Shown piece by piece: positions 16,675-26,128 of a DNA stretch of 46,942 nt (the stretch's first letter is position 1; each line of letters starts with the position of its first letter). Source of the DNA: JAYVSZ01 sp043774925 (lineage in GTDB: Bacteria > Pseudomonadota > Gammaproteobacteria > Burkholderiales > Methylophilaceae); assembly GCA_043774925.1 (NCBI GenBank), contig JAYVSZ010000050.1, positions 1 through 46,942 on the forward strand, in the 5' to 3' direction. Made by a program: the position numbers and the translations under genes. Below the pieces are notes generated by a model. The model was not told where the DNA came from. It did no database searches and saw nothing but the letters and a program-made list of their open reading frames with translations.

Positions 16675-17825
16675 TAACATCGAATAATTTAATCACCTCA
16701 GCCAAAAGCATGAAGCCTGGCCGCATCGTGCTGATTGCTTTGTGCGGGCTGGCAGCGGCATTTTTGCTATACAAAATGTTCTCACATACACCAAAAACTG
16801 ACGCTTCGCCTGAGGTTCAAATGCCGGATGCGCCCACAGCCAAAGCCGCGCTCACGGTGGCAACAGTAAAACCTCAACACAGTAGCCTCGATAAAACCTT
16901 GTCTGCTAACGGCAATATTGCGGCTTGGCAAGAAGCCAGCATCGGCGCGGAAGTAAACGGTTTGCCAATTCGCGAAGTGCTGGTGAATATCGGTGATTCG
17001 GTCAAAAAAGGCCAAGTATTGGTGCGCTTTTCCACCAGCACGATTGATGCCGATGTAGCGCAGGCAGAAGCTAATCTAGCCGAAGCGAAAGCAGCCGCGG
17101 CAGAAGCCGCAGGCAACGCCAGCCGCGCACGTAGCATTCAAGACTCTGGCGCGCTGAGCAAGCAGCAAATCGAGCAACTGTTTTCGGCGGAATCCACCAC
17201 CAAAGCGCGCTTAGAGGCGATGGAAGCGGCAGTAAAAACGCAAGAAATTAAGCTCAGACAAACTGTAGTAGTTGCGCCAGATTACGGCATTATTTCTGCT
17301 CGCAGCGCCAGTGTTGGCCAAATTGCCGCGCCTGGACAAGAGTTGTTTCACATGATTCAACAAGGCCGTATTGAATGGCGTGCAGAGCTTTCTGCCGATT
17401 ACGGGCAGGTGCACAAAGGCACAGCGGCGCGCATTACGCTACCTAATGGCAAAGAAATTAAAGGCACCACACGCACCATGGCGCCGACAGTCGACAACAA
17501 CACGCGCAATACCGTGGTGTATGTAGACGTTCCCGCCGGCAGCGCCAAACCGGGTATGTTTGCACGCGGTTACTTTATTTTAGGCAAAACCGATGTGCTG
17601 ACGCTGCCATCCGACGCGATTGTGATGCGCGATGGCTTTGCTTATTTGATGCAAGTGGAAAACAGCCGCGTTAAACAAAGCAAAGTCAAGCTTGGTCAAC
17701 GCAATGGCACGCAAGTAGAAATTATCAATCTGCCTGCTGCCGATGGCGAATATGTGGCTAATGGCGGCTCTTTCTTAAGCGATGGAGATTTGGTCAAAGT
17801 CGTCGCGAATACTCAAACGAAATAA
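16671..17825 (+). CDS. RND efflux periplasmic adaptor (membrane fusion protein)
   Basis: The 384-residue protein has one N-terminal membrane anchor (about residues 18-37), a lipoyl/barrel-sandwich part (IGAEVNGLPIREVLVNIGDSV), an alpha-hairpin rich in Ala and Glu (about 130-175), and a beta-barrel domain (AARITLPNGKEIKGTTRTM). It links the outer-membrane channel to the inner-membrane transporter. The start overlaps the stop of the preceding gene; the permease gene follows six bases after the stop. Confidence 0.93.
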   Translation: MITSNNLITSAKSMKPGRIVLIALCGLAAAFLLYKMFSHTPKTDASPEVQMPDAPTAKAALTVATVKPQHSSLDKTLSANGNIAAWQEASIGAEVNGLPIREVLVNIGDSVKKGQVLVRFSTSTIDADVAQAEANLAEAKAAAAEAAGNASRARSIQDSGALSKQQIEQLFSAESTTKARLEAMEAAVKTQEIKLRQTVVVAPDYGIISARSASVGQIAAPGQELFHMIQQGRIEWRAELSADYGQVHKGTAARITLPNGKEIKGTTRTMAPTVDNNTRNTVVYVDVPAGSAKPGMFARGYFILGKTDVLTLPSDAIVMRDGFAYLMQVENSRVKQSKVKLGQRNGTQVEIINLPAADGEYVANGGSFLSDGDLVKVVANTQTK

Positions 17826-17831
17826 GCATTC

Positions 17832-20800
17832 ATGATAAACGTTTCCAGCTGGTCGATTAAAAACCCAGTCCCAGCGCTCATTCTGTTCATTCTGCTCACG
17901 CTGGCAGGCCTCATGAGCTTTAAAGCCATGAAGATTCAGAACTTTCCTGATTTGGATTTGCCTACCGTCAACATCAATGCCGCGCTACCAGGCGCTTCGC
18001 CCGAGCAATTAGAGAACGAAGTCGCGCGCAGGATGGAAAACAGCATCGCCAAGCTGCAAGGCTTGCGCCATATTTACACCACGGTGCAAGATGGCAACGT
18101 CAGCATCACCGCTGAGTTTCGCCTAGAGAAACCCGTGCAAGAGGCTGTGGATGACGTGCGTTCTGCTATCTCGGAAGTGCGCGCCGATTTACCCGCCGAG
18201 ATGCACGAACCCATTGTCAGCAAGCTTAATGTGGCTGGCTCGCCAATCCTCGCTTTCACTGTGCACTCCAAGCGCATGGATGCTGAGGCACTGTCATGGT
18301 TTGTCGATGACACGCTCAGCAAAAAAGTGCTAGGCGTTAAAGGCGTTGGTGGCGTGGCACGTGTGGGCGGCGTTAATCGCCAAATTTGGATTGAAATCGA
18401 CACCAGCAAACTGCAAGCACTCAATGCCTCTGCGGCAGATATTTCGCACCAACTTGGCTTAATCCAGCAAGAAAGCTCAGGCGGCGTCACTAAAGTGAGC
18501 GGCAGCGAACAACCCATTCGCACCATCGCCACGGTAAAATCTGCCGATGAACTTGGCACGCTAGAATTAGCGCTAGGCGACGGCCGCAAAATCCGCCTCG
18601 ACCAAGTCGCCAAGGTAAAAGATACCTTTGCCGAGCCGAAATCTGCTGCTTTTTTAAACGGCGAAAGCGTCATTGGCTTTGAGGTCACGCGCAGCAAGGG
18701 CGCAAGCGAGTTGGAAGTGGGTGATGGCGTTTATAAGGCGCTGAGCGAGATTCGCCATGCGCATCCCGATGTGGAAATCACCGAGGCTTTCAATTTTGTC
18801 AAGCCAGTGCAAGAGGAATTCGACGCCTCCATGGATCTACTCTACGAGGGCGCAATTTTGGCCGTGTTGGTAGTTTGGCTGTTCTTGGGCGATATTCGCG
18901 CCACCTTCGTTTCCGCCGTCGCACTGCCGCTTTCCGTCATTCCCGCCTTCATCGGCATGCGTTATTTGGGCTTCTCCATCAATGTCGTCACGCTATTGGC
19001 TTTATCGCTTGTCGTCGGCATTTTGGTGGATGATGCGATTGTGGAAGTCGAAAATATCGTGCGCCATTTGCGCATGGGAAAATCACCCTACAAGGCCGCC
19101 ATGGAAGCCACCAACGAGATTGGTCTTGCCGTGATAGCGACCACGTTTACCTTGGTCGCGGTATTTCTGCCTACTGCCTTCATGAGCGGCATTCCAGGTA
19201 AATTCTTCAAACAATTTGGCTGGACAGCGTCTATCGCCGTTTTCGCCTCGCTGGTGGTCGCGCGCGCACTCACACCCATGATGTCTGCCTACTTGATGAA
19301 GCCGCTGCCCGAAAAGGCCGAGAAAGCAGGTGGCTTGATGGAGCGCTATCTCGCTGCGGCAGGCTGGTGCATTCGGCACCGATTATTTACTTTGCTGGCA
19401 GCCATCGCTTTTTTCATCTGCTCGCTTTTGCTCATTCAATTTTTACCCAAAGGCTTTATTCCAGCCGATGACAACTCGCAAACCCAAGTGCGTATTGAGG
19501 CAGCGCCTGGTACTACGCTCGCGAAAACCAAAGAAATCGCCGAAATGGCACGCGGCATTTTAAAAAATATCGCGCATGTCAAAAGCGTTTACACTACCAT
19601 TGGTGGTGGTGCAGCGGGGACAGACCCATTTGTGGGCAGTGATGCCGCCGAGACGCGCAACTCCACGCTCACCGTCTTGCTCGATCCGCGTGGCGAGCGC
19701 CCGAAAAAACAAATAATCGAAACTGAAATTCGGCAAAAACTGCAAGCGCTGCCTGGCGTCAGGCTAAAAGTAGGCTTGGGCGGCTCGGGCGAAAAATATG
19801 TACTGGCGCTAACCAGCGAAAACCCGACTGCGCTACTAGCCGCAGCGCAGGCTGTGGAGCAGGATTTACGCACCATTCAGGGGCTAGGCAACATTTCCTC
19901 AACCGCCGCCATGGTGCGCTCGGAAATCGTCGTGAAACCCGATTTTGCCGCAGCGGCAGATTTGGGCGTGACTAGCGCGGCGATTGGCGAAACCTTGCGC
20001 ATCGCTACGGTTGGCGATTACGACCAAGCGCTGCCAAAACTCAATCTCGACCAACGCCAAGTGCCTATTCTGGTGAAGCTGGATGACGCGGCAAGGCGTG
20101 ACTTAAACGTGCTGGGCAAGCTAGCCGTGCCTGGCGCACGCGGGCCAGTCGCGCTGGAACAAGTCGCTTCGCTCAAAATGTCGAGCGGCCCTTCTACTAT
20201 CGACCGCTACGACCGCTCGCGTAACGTGCAATTTAATATTGAGCTTTCTAGCTTGCCTTTGGGTGATGCCACGCAGGCAGTACGCGCCCTGCCCAGCATT
20301 CAGCACTTGCCTGCGGGCGTGTCGCAAGTGGAAATTGGCGATTCTGAAATGATGGGCGAGCTATTTGCAAGTTTCGGCTTAGCCATGCTGACTGGCGTGA
20401 TTTGCATCTATTTTGTACTCGTCTTGCTGTTTAAAGATTTCTTACAGCCAATTACCATTTTAGTCGCTCTGCCACTCTCCATCGGCGGCGCATTTCTCGG
20501 CATGCTCTTCGCTAGCAAGGCGCTTTCTATGCCCTCTCTGATTGGCTTGATTATGCTCATGGGCATCGCGACCAAAAACTCAATCTTACTGGTGGAATAC
20601 GCCATTATGGCGCGCCGCGAGCACCATGTGAACCGCCTAGACGCTATATTAGACGCCTGCCACAAGCGTGCGCGCCCCATCATCATGACCACCATCGCCA
20701 TGACCGCGGGTATGCTGCCAATCGCCTTTGCTTGGGGCTCTGGCGACGGCTCGTTCCGCAGCCCAATGGCCGTTTCCGTCATTGGCGGTCTCATCACCTC

Positions 20801-20906
20801 CACCATCCTCAGCTTGCTAGTGATTCCAGTCGCCTATACCTATGTGGACGACTTCCAACAATTCTGCAAAAAGCTCATCTCTAAAATGCGCAAGGGTTTG
20901 GTATAA
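17832..20906 (+). CDS. RND multidrug efflux inner-membrane permease (AcrB/HAE1-like)
   Basis: The 1,024-residue transporter shows the twofold RND layout: a first helix after INVSSWSIKNPVPALIL, a large periplasmic porter domain, a six-helix block including VVGILVDDAIVEVENIVRHL with the paired aspartates of the proton relay, then a second repeat ending near SILLVEYAIMARRE and MTAGMLPIAFAWGSGDGSF. It uses proton influx to expel drugs, lipids or metabolites. The substrate cannot be read from sequence. No TetR- or MerR-type regulator gene is adjacent. Confidence 0.95.
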   Translation: MINVSSWSIKNPVPALILFILLTLAGLMSFKAMKIQNFPDLDLPTVNINAALPGASPEQLENEVARRMENSIAKLQGLRHIYTTVQDGNVSITAEFRLEKPVQEAVDDVRSAISEVRADLPAEMHEPIVSKLNVAGSPILAFTVHSKRMDAEALSWFVDDTLSKKVLGVKGVGGVARVGGVNRQIWIEIDTSKLQALNASAADISHQLGLIQQESSGGVTKVSGSEQPIRTIATVKSADELGTLELALGDGRKIRLDQVAKVKDTFAEPKSAAFLNGESVIGFEVTRSKGASELEVGDGVYKALSEIRHAHPDVEITEAFNFVKPVQEEFDASMDLLYEGAILAVLVVWLFLGDIRATFVSAVALPLSVIPAFIGMRYLGFSINVVTLLALSLVVGILVDDAIVEVENIVRHLRMGKSPYKAAMEATNEIGLAVIATTFTLVAVFLPTAFMSGIPGKFFKQFGWTASIAVFASLVVARALTPMMSAYLMKPLPEKAEKAGGLMERYLAAAGWCIRHRLFTLLAAIAFFICSLLLIQFLPKGFIPADDNSQTQVRIEAAPGTTLAKTKEIAEMARGILKNIAHVKSVYTTIGGGAAGTDPFVGSDAAETRNSTLTVLLDPRGERPKKQIIETEIRQKLQALPGVRLKVGLGGSGEKYVLALTSENPTALLAAAQAVEQDLRTIQGLGNISSTAAMVRSEIVVKPDFAAAADLGVTSAAIGETLRIATVGDYDQALPKLNLDQRQVPILVKLDDAARRDLNVLGKLAVPGARGPVALEQVASLKMSSGPSTIDRYDRSRNVQFNIELSSLPLGDATQAVRALPSIQHLPAGVSQVEIGDSEMMGELFASFGLAMLTGVICIYFVLVLLFKDFLQPITILVALPLSIGGAFLGMLFASKALSMPSLIGLIMLMGIATKNSILLVEYAIMARREHHVNRLDAILDACHKRARPIIMTTIAMTAGMLPIAFAWGSGDGSFRSPMAVSVIGGLITSTILSLLVIPVAYTYVDDFQQFCKKLISKMRKGLV

Positions 20907-20937
20907 TCAAACAACAGCTAAATAGCGAGCTAAAAGT

Positions 20938-21927
20938 ATGGTAGTGATTACTGGCGGCGCAGGCATGATAGGCTCTATCATCGCTTGGCATCTCAATACA
21001 AAACTTGGGCGCGATGACCTCGTCATCGTGGATCACATTACGCACCCCGAGCAATGGCAAAATCTTGCCCATCGCAAATACAGCGAATACATTGACAAAG
21101 ATAATCTATTTGACTTTTTAGATGGCAATGAAGATATTACTGCGGTTATTCACATGGGCGCAATTAGCGCAACGACTGAGCGCGATTTTAATAAGCTGGT
21201 GGCTGATAATATCCACTATTCGCAAGACTTGTGGGCATGGTGCGCAGAAAATGACGTGCCGTTTTTTTACGCCAGCTCTGCCGCCACTTATGGCGATGGC
21301 AACGCAGGTTATGACGATGCCAGCATCGAAAATTTACGCCCGCTCAATGCTTATGGCTACAGCAAACACTTTTTCGATCAATGGGCACTCAAACAAGCGG
21401 CAGATGACCAGCCAGCGCCTCCAGCCTGGGCTGGTTTCAAGTTTTTTAACGTTTACGGCCCCAACGAATACCACAAAGAACGCATGGCCAGCGTGGCGTA
21501 CCATACGTTTAACCAATTTAGTGAAACTGGTACGATGAAGCTGTTTAAAGGCACAAAAGCAGGCGTGGAAGATGGCGAACAAATGCGCGATTTTGTTTAT
21601 GTAAAAGATTGTGCCGACATCGTCGGTCACTTTTTCGAAGCTTCTCTCAGCAACAAACCCGCGCCAAGCAATATTTACAATATTGGCACAGGGCAGGCAC
21701 GTAGTTTTAAAGATTTAGCCACCAACGTCATGTCCAGCATGGGTCGCGATCCAAGCATCACCTATATAGATATGCCAGAAGATTTGCACGGCAAATACCA
21801 ATATTTTACCGAAGCTAAGATGACCAAACTGCGCACGGCGGGCTATAAAAAGCCCATGACCAGCTTGGAAGACGGCGTAAAAGATTATGTGCAGAACTAT
21901 TTGATGAAAAGCGACCCTTATTGTTAA
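20938..21927 (+). CDS. hldD: ADP-L-glycero-D-manno-heptose 6-epimerase
   Basis: HldD converts ADP-D-glycero- to ADP-L-glycero-D-manno-heptose, the sugar donor for LPS inner core. It is an extended short-chain dehydrogenase: the NADP-binding GGAGMIGSI at the N-terminus, HMGAISATTE, catalytic Tyr and Lys in YGYSKH, and FKFFNVYGPNEYHK. The length of 329 is as expected. It heads the heptose cluster hldD-gmhA-hldE-waaF, 31 bases after the RND permease. Confidence 0.96.
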   Translation: MVVITGGAGMIGSIIAWHLNTKLGRDDLVIVDHITHPEQWQNLAHRKYSEYIDKDNLFDFLDGNEDITAVIHMGAISATTERDFNKLVADNIHYSQDLWAWCAENDVPFFYASSAATYGDGNAGYDDASIENLRPLNAYGYSKHFFDQWALKQAADDQPAPPAWAGFKFFNVYGPNEYHKERMASVAYHTFNQFSETGTMKLFKGTKAGVEDGEQMRDFVYVKDCADIVGHFFEASLSNKPAPSNIYNIGTGQARSFKDLATNVMSSMGRDPSITYIDMPEDLHGKYQYFTEAKMTKLRTAGYKKPMTSLEDGVKDYVQNYLMKSDPYC

Positions 21928-21937
21928 ACACATACCC

Positions 21938-21988
21938 GCCCGTCATTCTCGCGAAAGTGGAAACGACGACAGGGCAATTAGGATGACA
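21938..21988 (+). repeat. Degenerate dispersed palindrome between hldD and gmhA
   Basis: The stretch starting CGTCATTCTCGCGAAAG and ending AGGATGACA resembles the widespread proteobacterial element that begins CGTCATTCCCGCG and ends in its complement, here decayed. It fills most of the 66-base gap and ends just before the gmhA start. Confidence 0.5.
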
Positions 21989-21993
21989 ACCGA

Positions 21994-22557
21994 ATGAGTA
22001 AATACGTAGATTACCTTAAAGGCGAACACGCCGCCCACACCGCCATGTTTAATGCGCTTGAGCCGCTATTTCCGCGCATCAGCGATGTCGGTTTGGCGAT
22101 GCAAAAGTGTATACAAAATGGTGGCAAAATCTTGCTCATGGGCAACGGCGGCAGTGCGGCAGATAGCCAGCACATCGCTGCCGAAATCGTCGGCCGCTTT
22201 AAAAAAGAGCGCAAAGGTATGGCGGCGATTGCGCTCACCACCGATACGTCCATTCTCACTTCCGTCGGCAACGATTATGGCTACGATTACATTTTCGCAC
22301 GCCAAATAGAAGGGCTTTGCCGCCCAGAAGATTTAGTCATCGGCATCACCACCAGCGGCAATAGCGCCAACGTGGTGCGTGCCATGGAAGCCGCGAAAGA
22401 AATCGGCGCAACCACGGTTGGCTTGACTGGCGGCACTGGCGGCAAGCTCACCGCGATATGCGATTACAATTTAATCATGCCAAGCAGCGTCACCGCGCGC
22501 ATTCAAGAAGCGCACATTTTCGTTGGACATTGTTTGTGCGAAATTCTCGAATCGTAA
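21994..22557 (+). CDS. gmhA: Phosphoheptose isomerase
   Basis: GmhA converts sedoheptulose 7-phosphate to D-glycero-D-manno-heptose 7-phosphate, the first heptose step. The SIS fold shows NGGKILLMGNGGSAADSQH, AAEIVGRFKKER, LTTDTSILTSVGNDYGYDY and GITTSGNSANV. The 187-residue length is typical. Its TAA directly precedes the hldE ATG. Confidence 0.95.
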   Translation: MSKYVDYLKGEHAAHTAMFNALEPLFPRISDVGLAMQKCIQNGGKILLMGNGGSAADSQHIAAEIVGRFKKERKGMAAIALTTDTSILTSVGNDYGYDYIFARQIEGLCRPEDLVIGITTSGNSANVVRAMEAAKEIGATTVGLTGGTGGKLTAICDYNLIMPSSVTARIQEAHIFVGHCLCEILES

Positions 22558-24015
22558 ATGCCCGAAAACTTACTTAAAACTGTTAAGCAATTCGGCAACG
22601 GCAAACAACACGTACTGGTGATTGGTGATGTCATGCTCGACCGCTATTTAATTGGCGAGGTTGGCCGCATCTCGCCCGAAGCACCAGTGCCGATTGTGTT
22701 GTTAAAAGCGCAAAATGAGCGCGCGGGCGGTGCGGCCAATGTGGCGGCCAATTTGGCGCTTTTAGGCATTAAAACGCACTTGGTCGGCTGCGTAGGAATT
22801 GATGCTGAAGCGACTACTTTGCAGAAATTAATCTCGCATATTGGCATTGATGCGACTGATATGGTGAATTCTAATAAACGCCCCACCATAGCCAAAACCC
22901 GCATTCTGGGCGGACATCAGCAAATGATGCGCCTTGACCAAGAAAGCGCAGCGCCATTTTCAGCTGAGGAAAATGCGCATTTAATAGGCGCGATTAAAAC
23001 GCAACTTGCGCTAAAACCTGCGATTGTCATTCTTTCTGATTACGCCAAAGGTTTGCTCAGCGAAAATATGTGCCAGCAAATTATTGCCCAATGCAAAACA
23101 CAAAAAATCCGTGTTTTGGTGGATCCAAAAGGCCGTGATTACACTAAATATGTAGGCGCAACAGCGCTGACACCCAATAAAAAAGAAACCGCCGAAGCCT
23201 GCGACACTGGCGTAAACGACCCTGATTTAATTGCAAAAGCTGTCGCGCTTAAAAGCTGTCTGAAACTGCAATTTTTGGCCGTCACGCGCGGCGAAGAAGG
23301 TATTTCGCTGTTAGACGACAACGTTCACCACATCCCCGCCACTGCGCAAAAAGTCTTTGACGTTTCTGGCGCAGGCGACACCGTCATCGCAACGCTAGCC
23401 GCGGGCTTAATGCACAAACTTAGCCCGCTGGAAAGCTTGCAACTCGCCAACATCGCCGCCGGCGTGGTGGTGGGCAAAGTCGGCACAGTGCCAATTACGC
23501 GCAGCGATTTGATTGATGCGCTAACGGCTGCACAAGGCAATGAACAAGCAAATAAAATCTGCGAATTGCCACAATTACTGCAAAAAGTGGAAAGCTGGAA
23601 AAACGCCAAGCAAAAAATCGTCTTCACCAACGGCTGTTTCGATTTGCTGCATGCTGGCCATGTGACCTATTTGGAAGCCGCAAAAAAGCGCGGTGACAAG
23701 TTGGTGTTAGGCCTCAACACGGATCGCTCGGTACGCGCACTCAAAGGCGCTTCTAGGCCTGTGGTAAACGAGCAAGACCGCGCACGCGTGCTGGCCGCGC
23801 TGGAAAACGTAGATGCGGTGATTTTATTCGACGAAGACACGCCATTACAGCTCATCAAAGCCATCAAACCGCACGTTATCGCCAAAGGCAGCGACTATAG
23901 CGAAGATCAAGTGGTAGGCGGCAAAGAGGTACAAAGTTGGGGCGGCGAAATCGCGCTTATCGACTTGGTGGCAGGCCGCAGCACCAGCCGTATGATTAAA
24001 AAAATGAATGCCTAA
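22558..24015 (+). CDS. hldE: Bifunctional heptose 7-phosphate kinase / heptose 1-phosphate adenylyltransferase
   Basis: This 485-residue two-domain enzyme has an N-terminal ribokinase-like kinase (DVMLDRYLIGEVGRISPEAP, ERAGGAANVA, and DVSGAGDTVIATLA) and a C-terminal nucleotidyltransferase (FTNGCFDLLHAGHVTYLEAA) that makes ADP-heptose. Both catalytic signatures are intact. It abuts gmhA without a gap. The phosphatase GmhB, which acts between the two HldE steps, is not encoded in this window. Confidence 0.96.
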   Translation: MPENLLKTVKQFGNGKQHVLVIGDVMLDRYLIGEVGRISPEAPVPIVLLKAQNERAGGAANVAANLALLGIKTHLVGCVGIDAEATTLQKLISHIGIDATDMVNSNKRPTIAKTRILGGHQQMMRLDQESAAPFSAEENAHLIGAIKTQLALKPAIVILSDYAKGLLSENMCQQIIAQCKTQKIRVLVDPKGRDYTKYVGATALTPNKKETAEACDTGVNDPDLIAKAVALKSCLKLQFLAVTRGEEGISLLDDNVHHIPATAQKVFDVSGAGDTVIATLAAGLMHKLSPLESLQLANIAAGVVVGKVGTVPITRSDLIDALTAAQGNEQANKICELPQLLQKVESWKNAKQKIVFTNGCFDLLHAGHVTYLEAAKKRGDKLVLGLNTDRSVRALKGASRPVVNEQDRARVLAALENVDAVILFDEDTPLQLIKAIKPHVIAKGSDYSEDQVVGGKEVQSWGGEIALIDLVAGRSTSRMIKKMNA

Positions 24016-24043
24016 TTTTTTAGAAATCAGCACAAACTACGCT

Positions 24044-24108
24044 GTCATGCTGAACTTGATTCAGCATCTCGCTCAACAACAAGATTGCGGGTCAAGCCCG
24101 CAATGACC
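24044..24108 (+). repeat. Double palindromic repeat overlapping the waaF start
   Basis: Two hairpins lie in a row: GTCATGCTGAA with its partner TTCAGCATCT near 24044-24069, and ATTGCGGG-TCAAG-CCCGCAAT at 24084-24104. Both are typical dispersed proteobacterial palindromes. The ATG I choose for waaF falls in the right arm of the second hairpin. Confidence 0.75.
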
Positions 24109-25125
24109 CATCAAAAAGAAAAAATTCTCATCATCGGCCCATCTTGGGTGGGCGATATGGTGCTGGCGCACAGCTTGTTTCAAACGCTTAAATTGCAAAA
24201 TCCTAACATTCAAATTGATGTCGCTGCGCCCGCATGGACCTTACCGCTGCTGGAGCGCATGCCAGAAGTGACAGAGAAAATTGCGTTGCCGTTTAAACAT
24301 GGTGAGCTCGCTTTAAAGGCGCGCTGGCGATTTGGAAAAAACTTAAAAAATCAGGGTTATACGCAAAGTATTTTGCTTGTGAACTCCTTCAAGTCCGCTA
24401 TTTTGCCGTTTGCTGCAGGCATTCCGCAGCGCACCGGATTCTTAGGCGAAGCACGCTTTGGCTTGCTCAACGATATTCGCCAGTTGGATAAAATAAAACT
24501 CAAAAAAACCGTCGAACGTTTTGTGACTTTAGGTTTAGATAAAAATGAAGTTTTGCCAAAAATCATTCCAAATCCAAAATTAAGCACCAGCCTAGAAGCC
24601 GCATGGTTATTGGCTTGCAGCCTAGGTGTTACGAAGTCAAAAAACAAGATTTTAGGTCTTTGTCCTGGCGCAGAGTACGGCGAAGCAAAACGTTGGCCTG
24701 CTGAATATTATGCAGAAGTCGCACAATATGCTTTAGAAAAAGGCTGGCAAGTGTGGTTATTTGGCTCAGATAAAGATGTTGAAGTTACCCATAAAATCAA
24801 TGTCTTAACGAAAAATAAATGCACAGACTTTGGCGGAAAAACCAACTTGGGCGAAGCGATTGATTTGATGTCTTTATGCGACACGGTGGTGAGTAACGAT
24901 TCCGGCTTGATGCACGTGGCGGCGGCGCTCAACAAAAAAGTGATTGCGATTTATGGCAGCAGCGACCCGAGCCACACGCCGCCTATGCAGCCAAACGCGG
25001 TGATTGAATATTTGGGCTTGAACTGCAGCCCTTGTTTCAAGCGAGTTTGCCCGCTTTCTGGCGATGCAAATTTAGGATGCCTGCGCGAGATTCCCGCCAG
25101 CCAAATCATTGCTCATTTTTTGTAG
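24103..25125 (+). CDS. waaF: Lipopolysaccharide heptosyltransferase II
   Basis: WaaF adds the second L-glycero-D-manno-heptose to the LPS inner core (GT9 family, cytoplasmic face). Motifs include ILIIGPSWVGDMVLAHSL at the N-terminus, GLCPGAEYGEAKRWP, and VVSNDSGLMHVAAAL with GSSDPSHTPP near the end. I use the ATG at 24103 (MTHQKEK), giving 340 residues; it sits inside a palindromic repeat and has no clear RBS, while an in-frame TTG at 24085 is the alternative. The 3' end overlaps the convergent epimerase gene by 13 bases. Confidence 0.93.
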   Translation: MTHQKEKILIIGPSWVGDMVLAHSLFQTLKLQNPNIQIDVAAPAWTLPLLERMPEVTEKIALPFKHGELALKARWRFGKNLKNQGYTQSILLVNSFKSAILPFAAGIPQRTGFLGEARFGLLNDIRQLDKIKLKKTVERFVTLGLDKNEVLPKIIPNPKLSTSLEAAWLLACSLGVTKSKNKILGLCPGAEYGEAKRWPAEYYAEVAQYALEKGWQVWLFGSDKDVEVTHKINVLTKNKCTDFGGKTNLGEAIDLMSLCDTVVSNDSGLMHVAAALNKKVIAIYGSSDPSHTPPMQPNAVIEYLGLNCSPCFKRVCPLSGDANLGCLREIPASQIIAHFL

Positions 25126-26114
25126 TAAGCGCGATACCAATCCGCAAATTTTTCCACGCCCACTTTTAGCGGGGTGTGTGGCTTAAATCCTACCCAATTT
25201 TCCAGCGCCGAAGTATCCGCATAAGTCGCTTTTACATCGCCAAGCTGCATCGGCAACATTTCTTTCTGCGCGATTTTACCAAAAGCACTTTCCAGCATTG
25301 CAATAAAATCCATGAGCTTTTCGGGCTGATTATTGCCAATATTGAACAGTCTGTGAGGCGCATGGTGATTGGCTCCCAGCCCAGTGCTTGCTGGCGTTGC
25401 AGCTTTGTCCAAAACACGAATCACGCCTTCCACAATATCATCAATATAAGTAAAATCGCGCTGCATATCGCCGTGGTTAAAAACCTGAATCGGCTTACCA
25501 CTTACTATTGCATCGGCAAACAAAATAGGCGACATATCGGGCCTGCTCCAAGGGCCATACACGGTAAAAAAGCGTAAACCTGTCGCTGGCAAGTGGTATA
25601 AATGACTGTAGGAATGCGCCATCAGCTCGTTGGCCTTTTTAGTCGCCGCGTAAAAACTCACAGGGTGATCTACATTGTCCAGCTCGCTAAACGGCAGTTT
25701 GGTGTTGCCACCATACACGCTGGACGAGCTGGCATACACTAAATGCGCTACCGTGTTATGCCGACAAGCCTCTAAAATATTGGTAAAGCCGACCAAGTTA
25801 CTTTGCACGTAAGCATTGGGATTAACGAGCGAATAACGCACACCCGCCTGCGCTGCCAAATGAACGACTCGTTCTATTTTGTGCGCCGCGAATAATGCAC
25901 TTAAGCTTGAGTAATCGGCAATATCCAGCTTGATAAATTGGAAGTTTTTAGCATTGACATGCGCCTCAAGCGCCTTTACCCGCGCGCCTTTCAGGTCAAC
26001 GTCGTAATAATCGTTCAGGTTGTCAATGCCGATTACCGTATCGCCACGGGCGAGTAAAGCTTGGCTAACATGAAAGCCAATAAAACCCGCCGCGCCTGTG
26101 ACTAGAACATTCAA
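25113..26114 (-). CDS. UDP-glucuronate 4-epimerase (LspL/CapI-like)
   Basis: The 333-residue extended short-chain dehydrogenase should interconvert UDP-glucuronate and UDP-galacturonate. It shows VTGAAGFIGFHV, IDNLNDYYDV (typical of GAE/LspL enzymes), HLAAQAGVRYS, catalytic Tyr and Lys in FYAATKKANE, and LRFFTVYGPWSRPDM. The gene lies 14 bases after ugd, whose product makes its substrate, which supports this assignment. Another NDP-sugar epimerase role cannot be excluded. Confidence 0.85.
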   Translation of the reverse strand: MNVLVTGAAGFIGFHVSQALLARGDTVIGIDNLNDYYDVDLKGARVKALEAHVNAKNFQFIKLDIADYSSLSALFAAHKIERVVHLAAQAGVRYSLVNPNAYVQSNLVGFTNILEACRHNTVAHLVYASSSSVYGGNTKLPFSELDNVDHPVSFYAATKKANELMAHSYSHLYHLPATGLRFFTVYGPWSRPDMSPILFADAIVSGKPIQVFNHGDMQRDFTYIDDIVEGVIRVLDKAATPASTGLGANHHAPHRLFNIGNNQPEKLMDFIAMLESAFGKIAQKEMLPMQLGDVKATYADTSALENWVGFKPHTPLKVGVEKFADWYRAYYKK

Positions 26115-26128
26115 TTCAATACCTGCAT

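Noticed and set aside
18074..18697. Long minus-strand open frame opposite the RND permease
   Set aside because: Ser/Thr-rich shadow of a strongly coding frame; no family resemblance.
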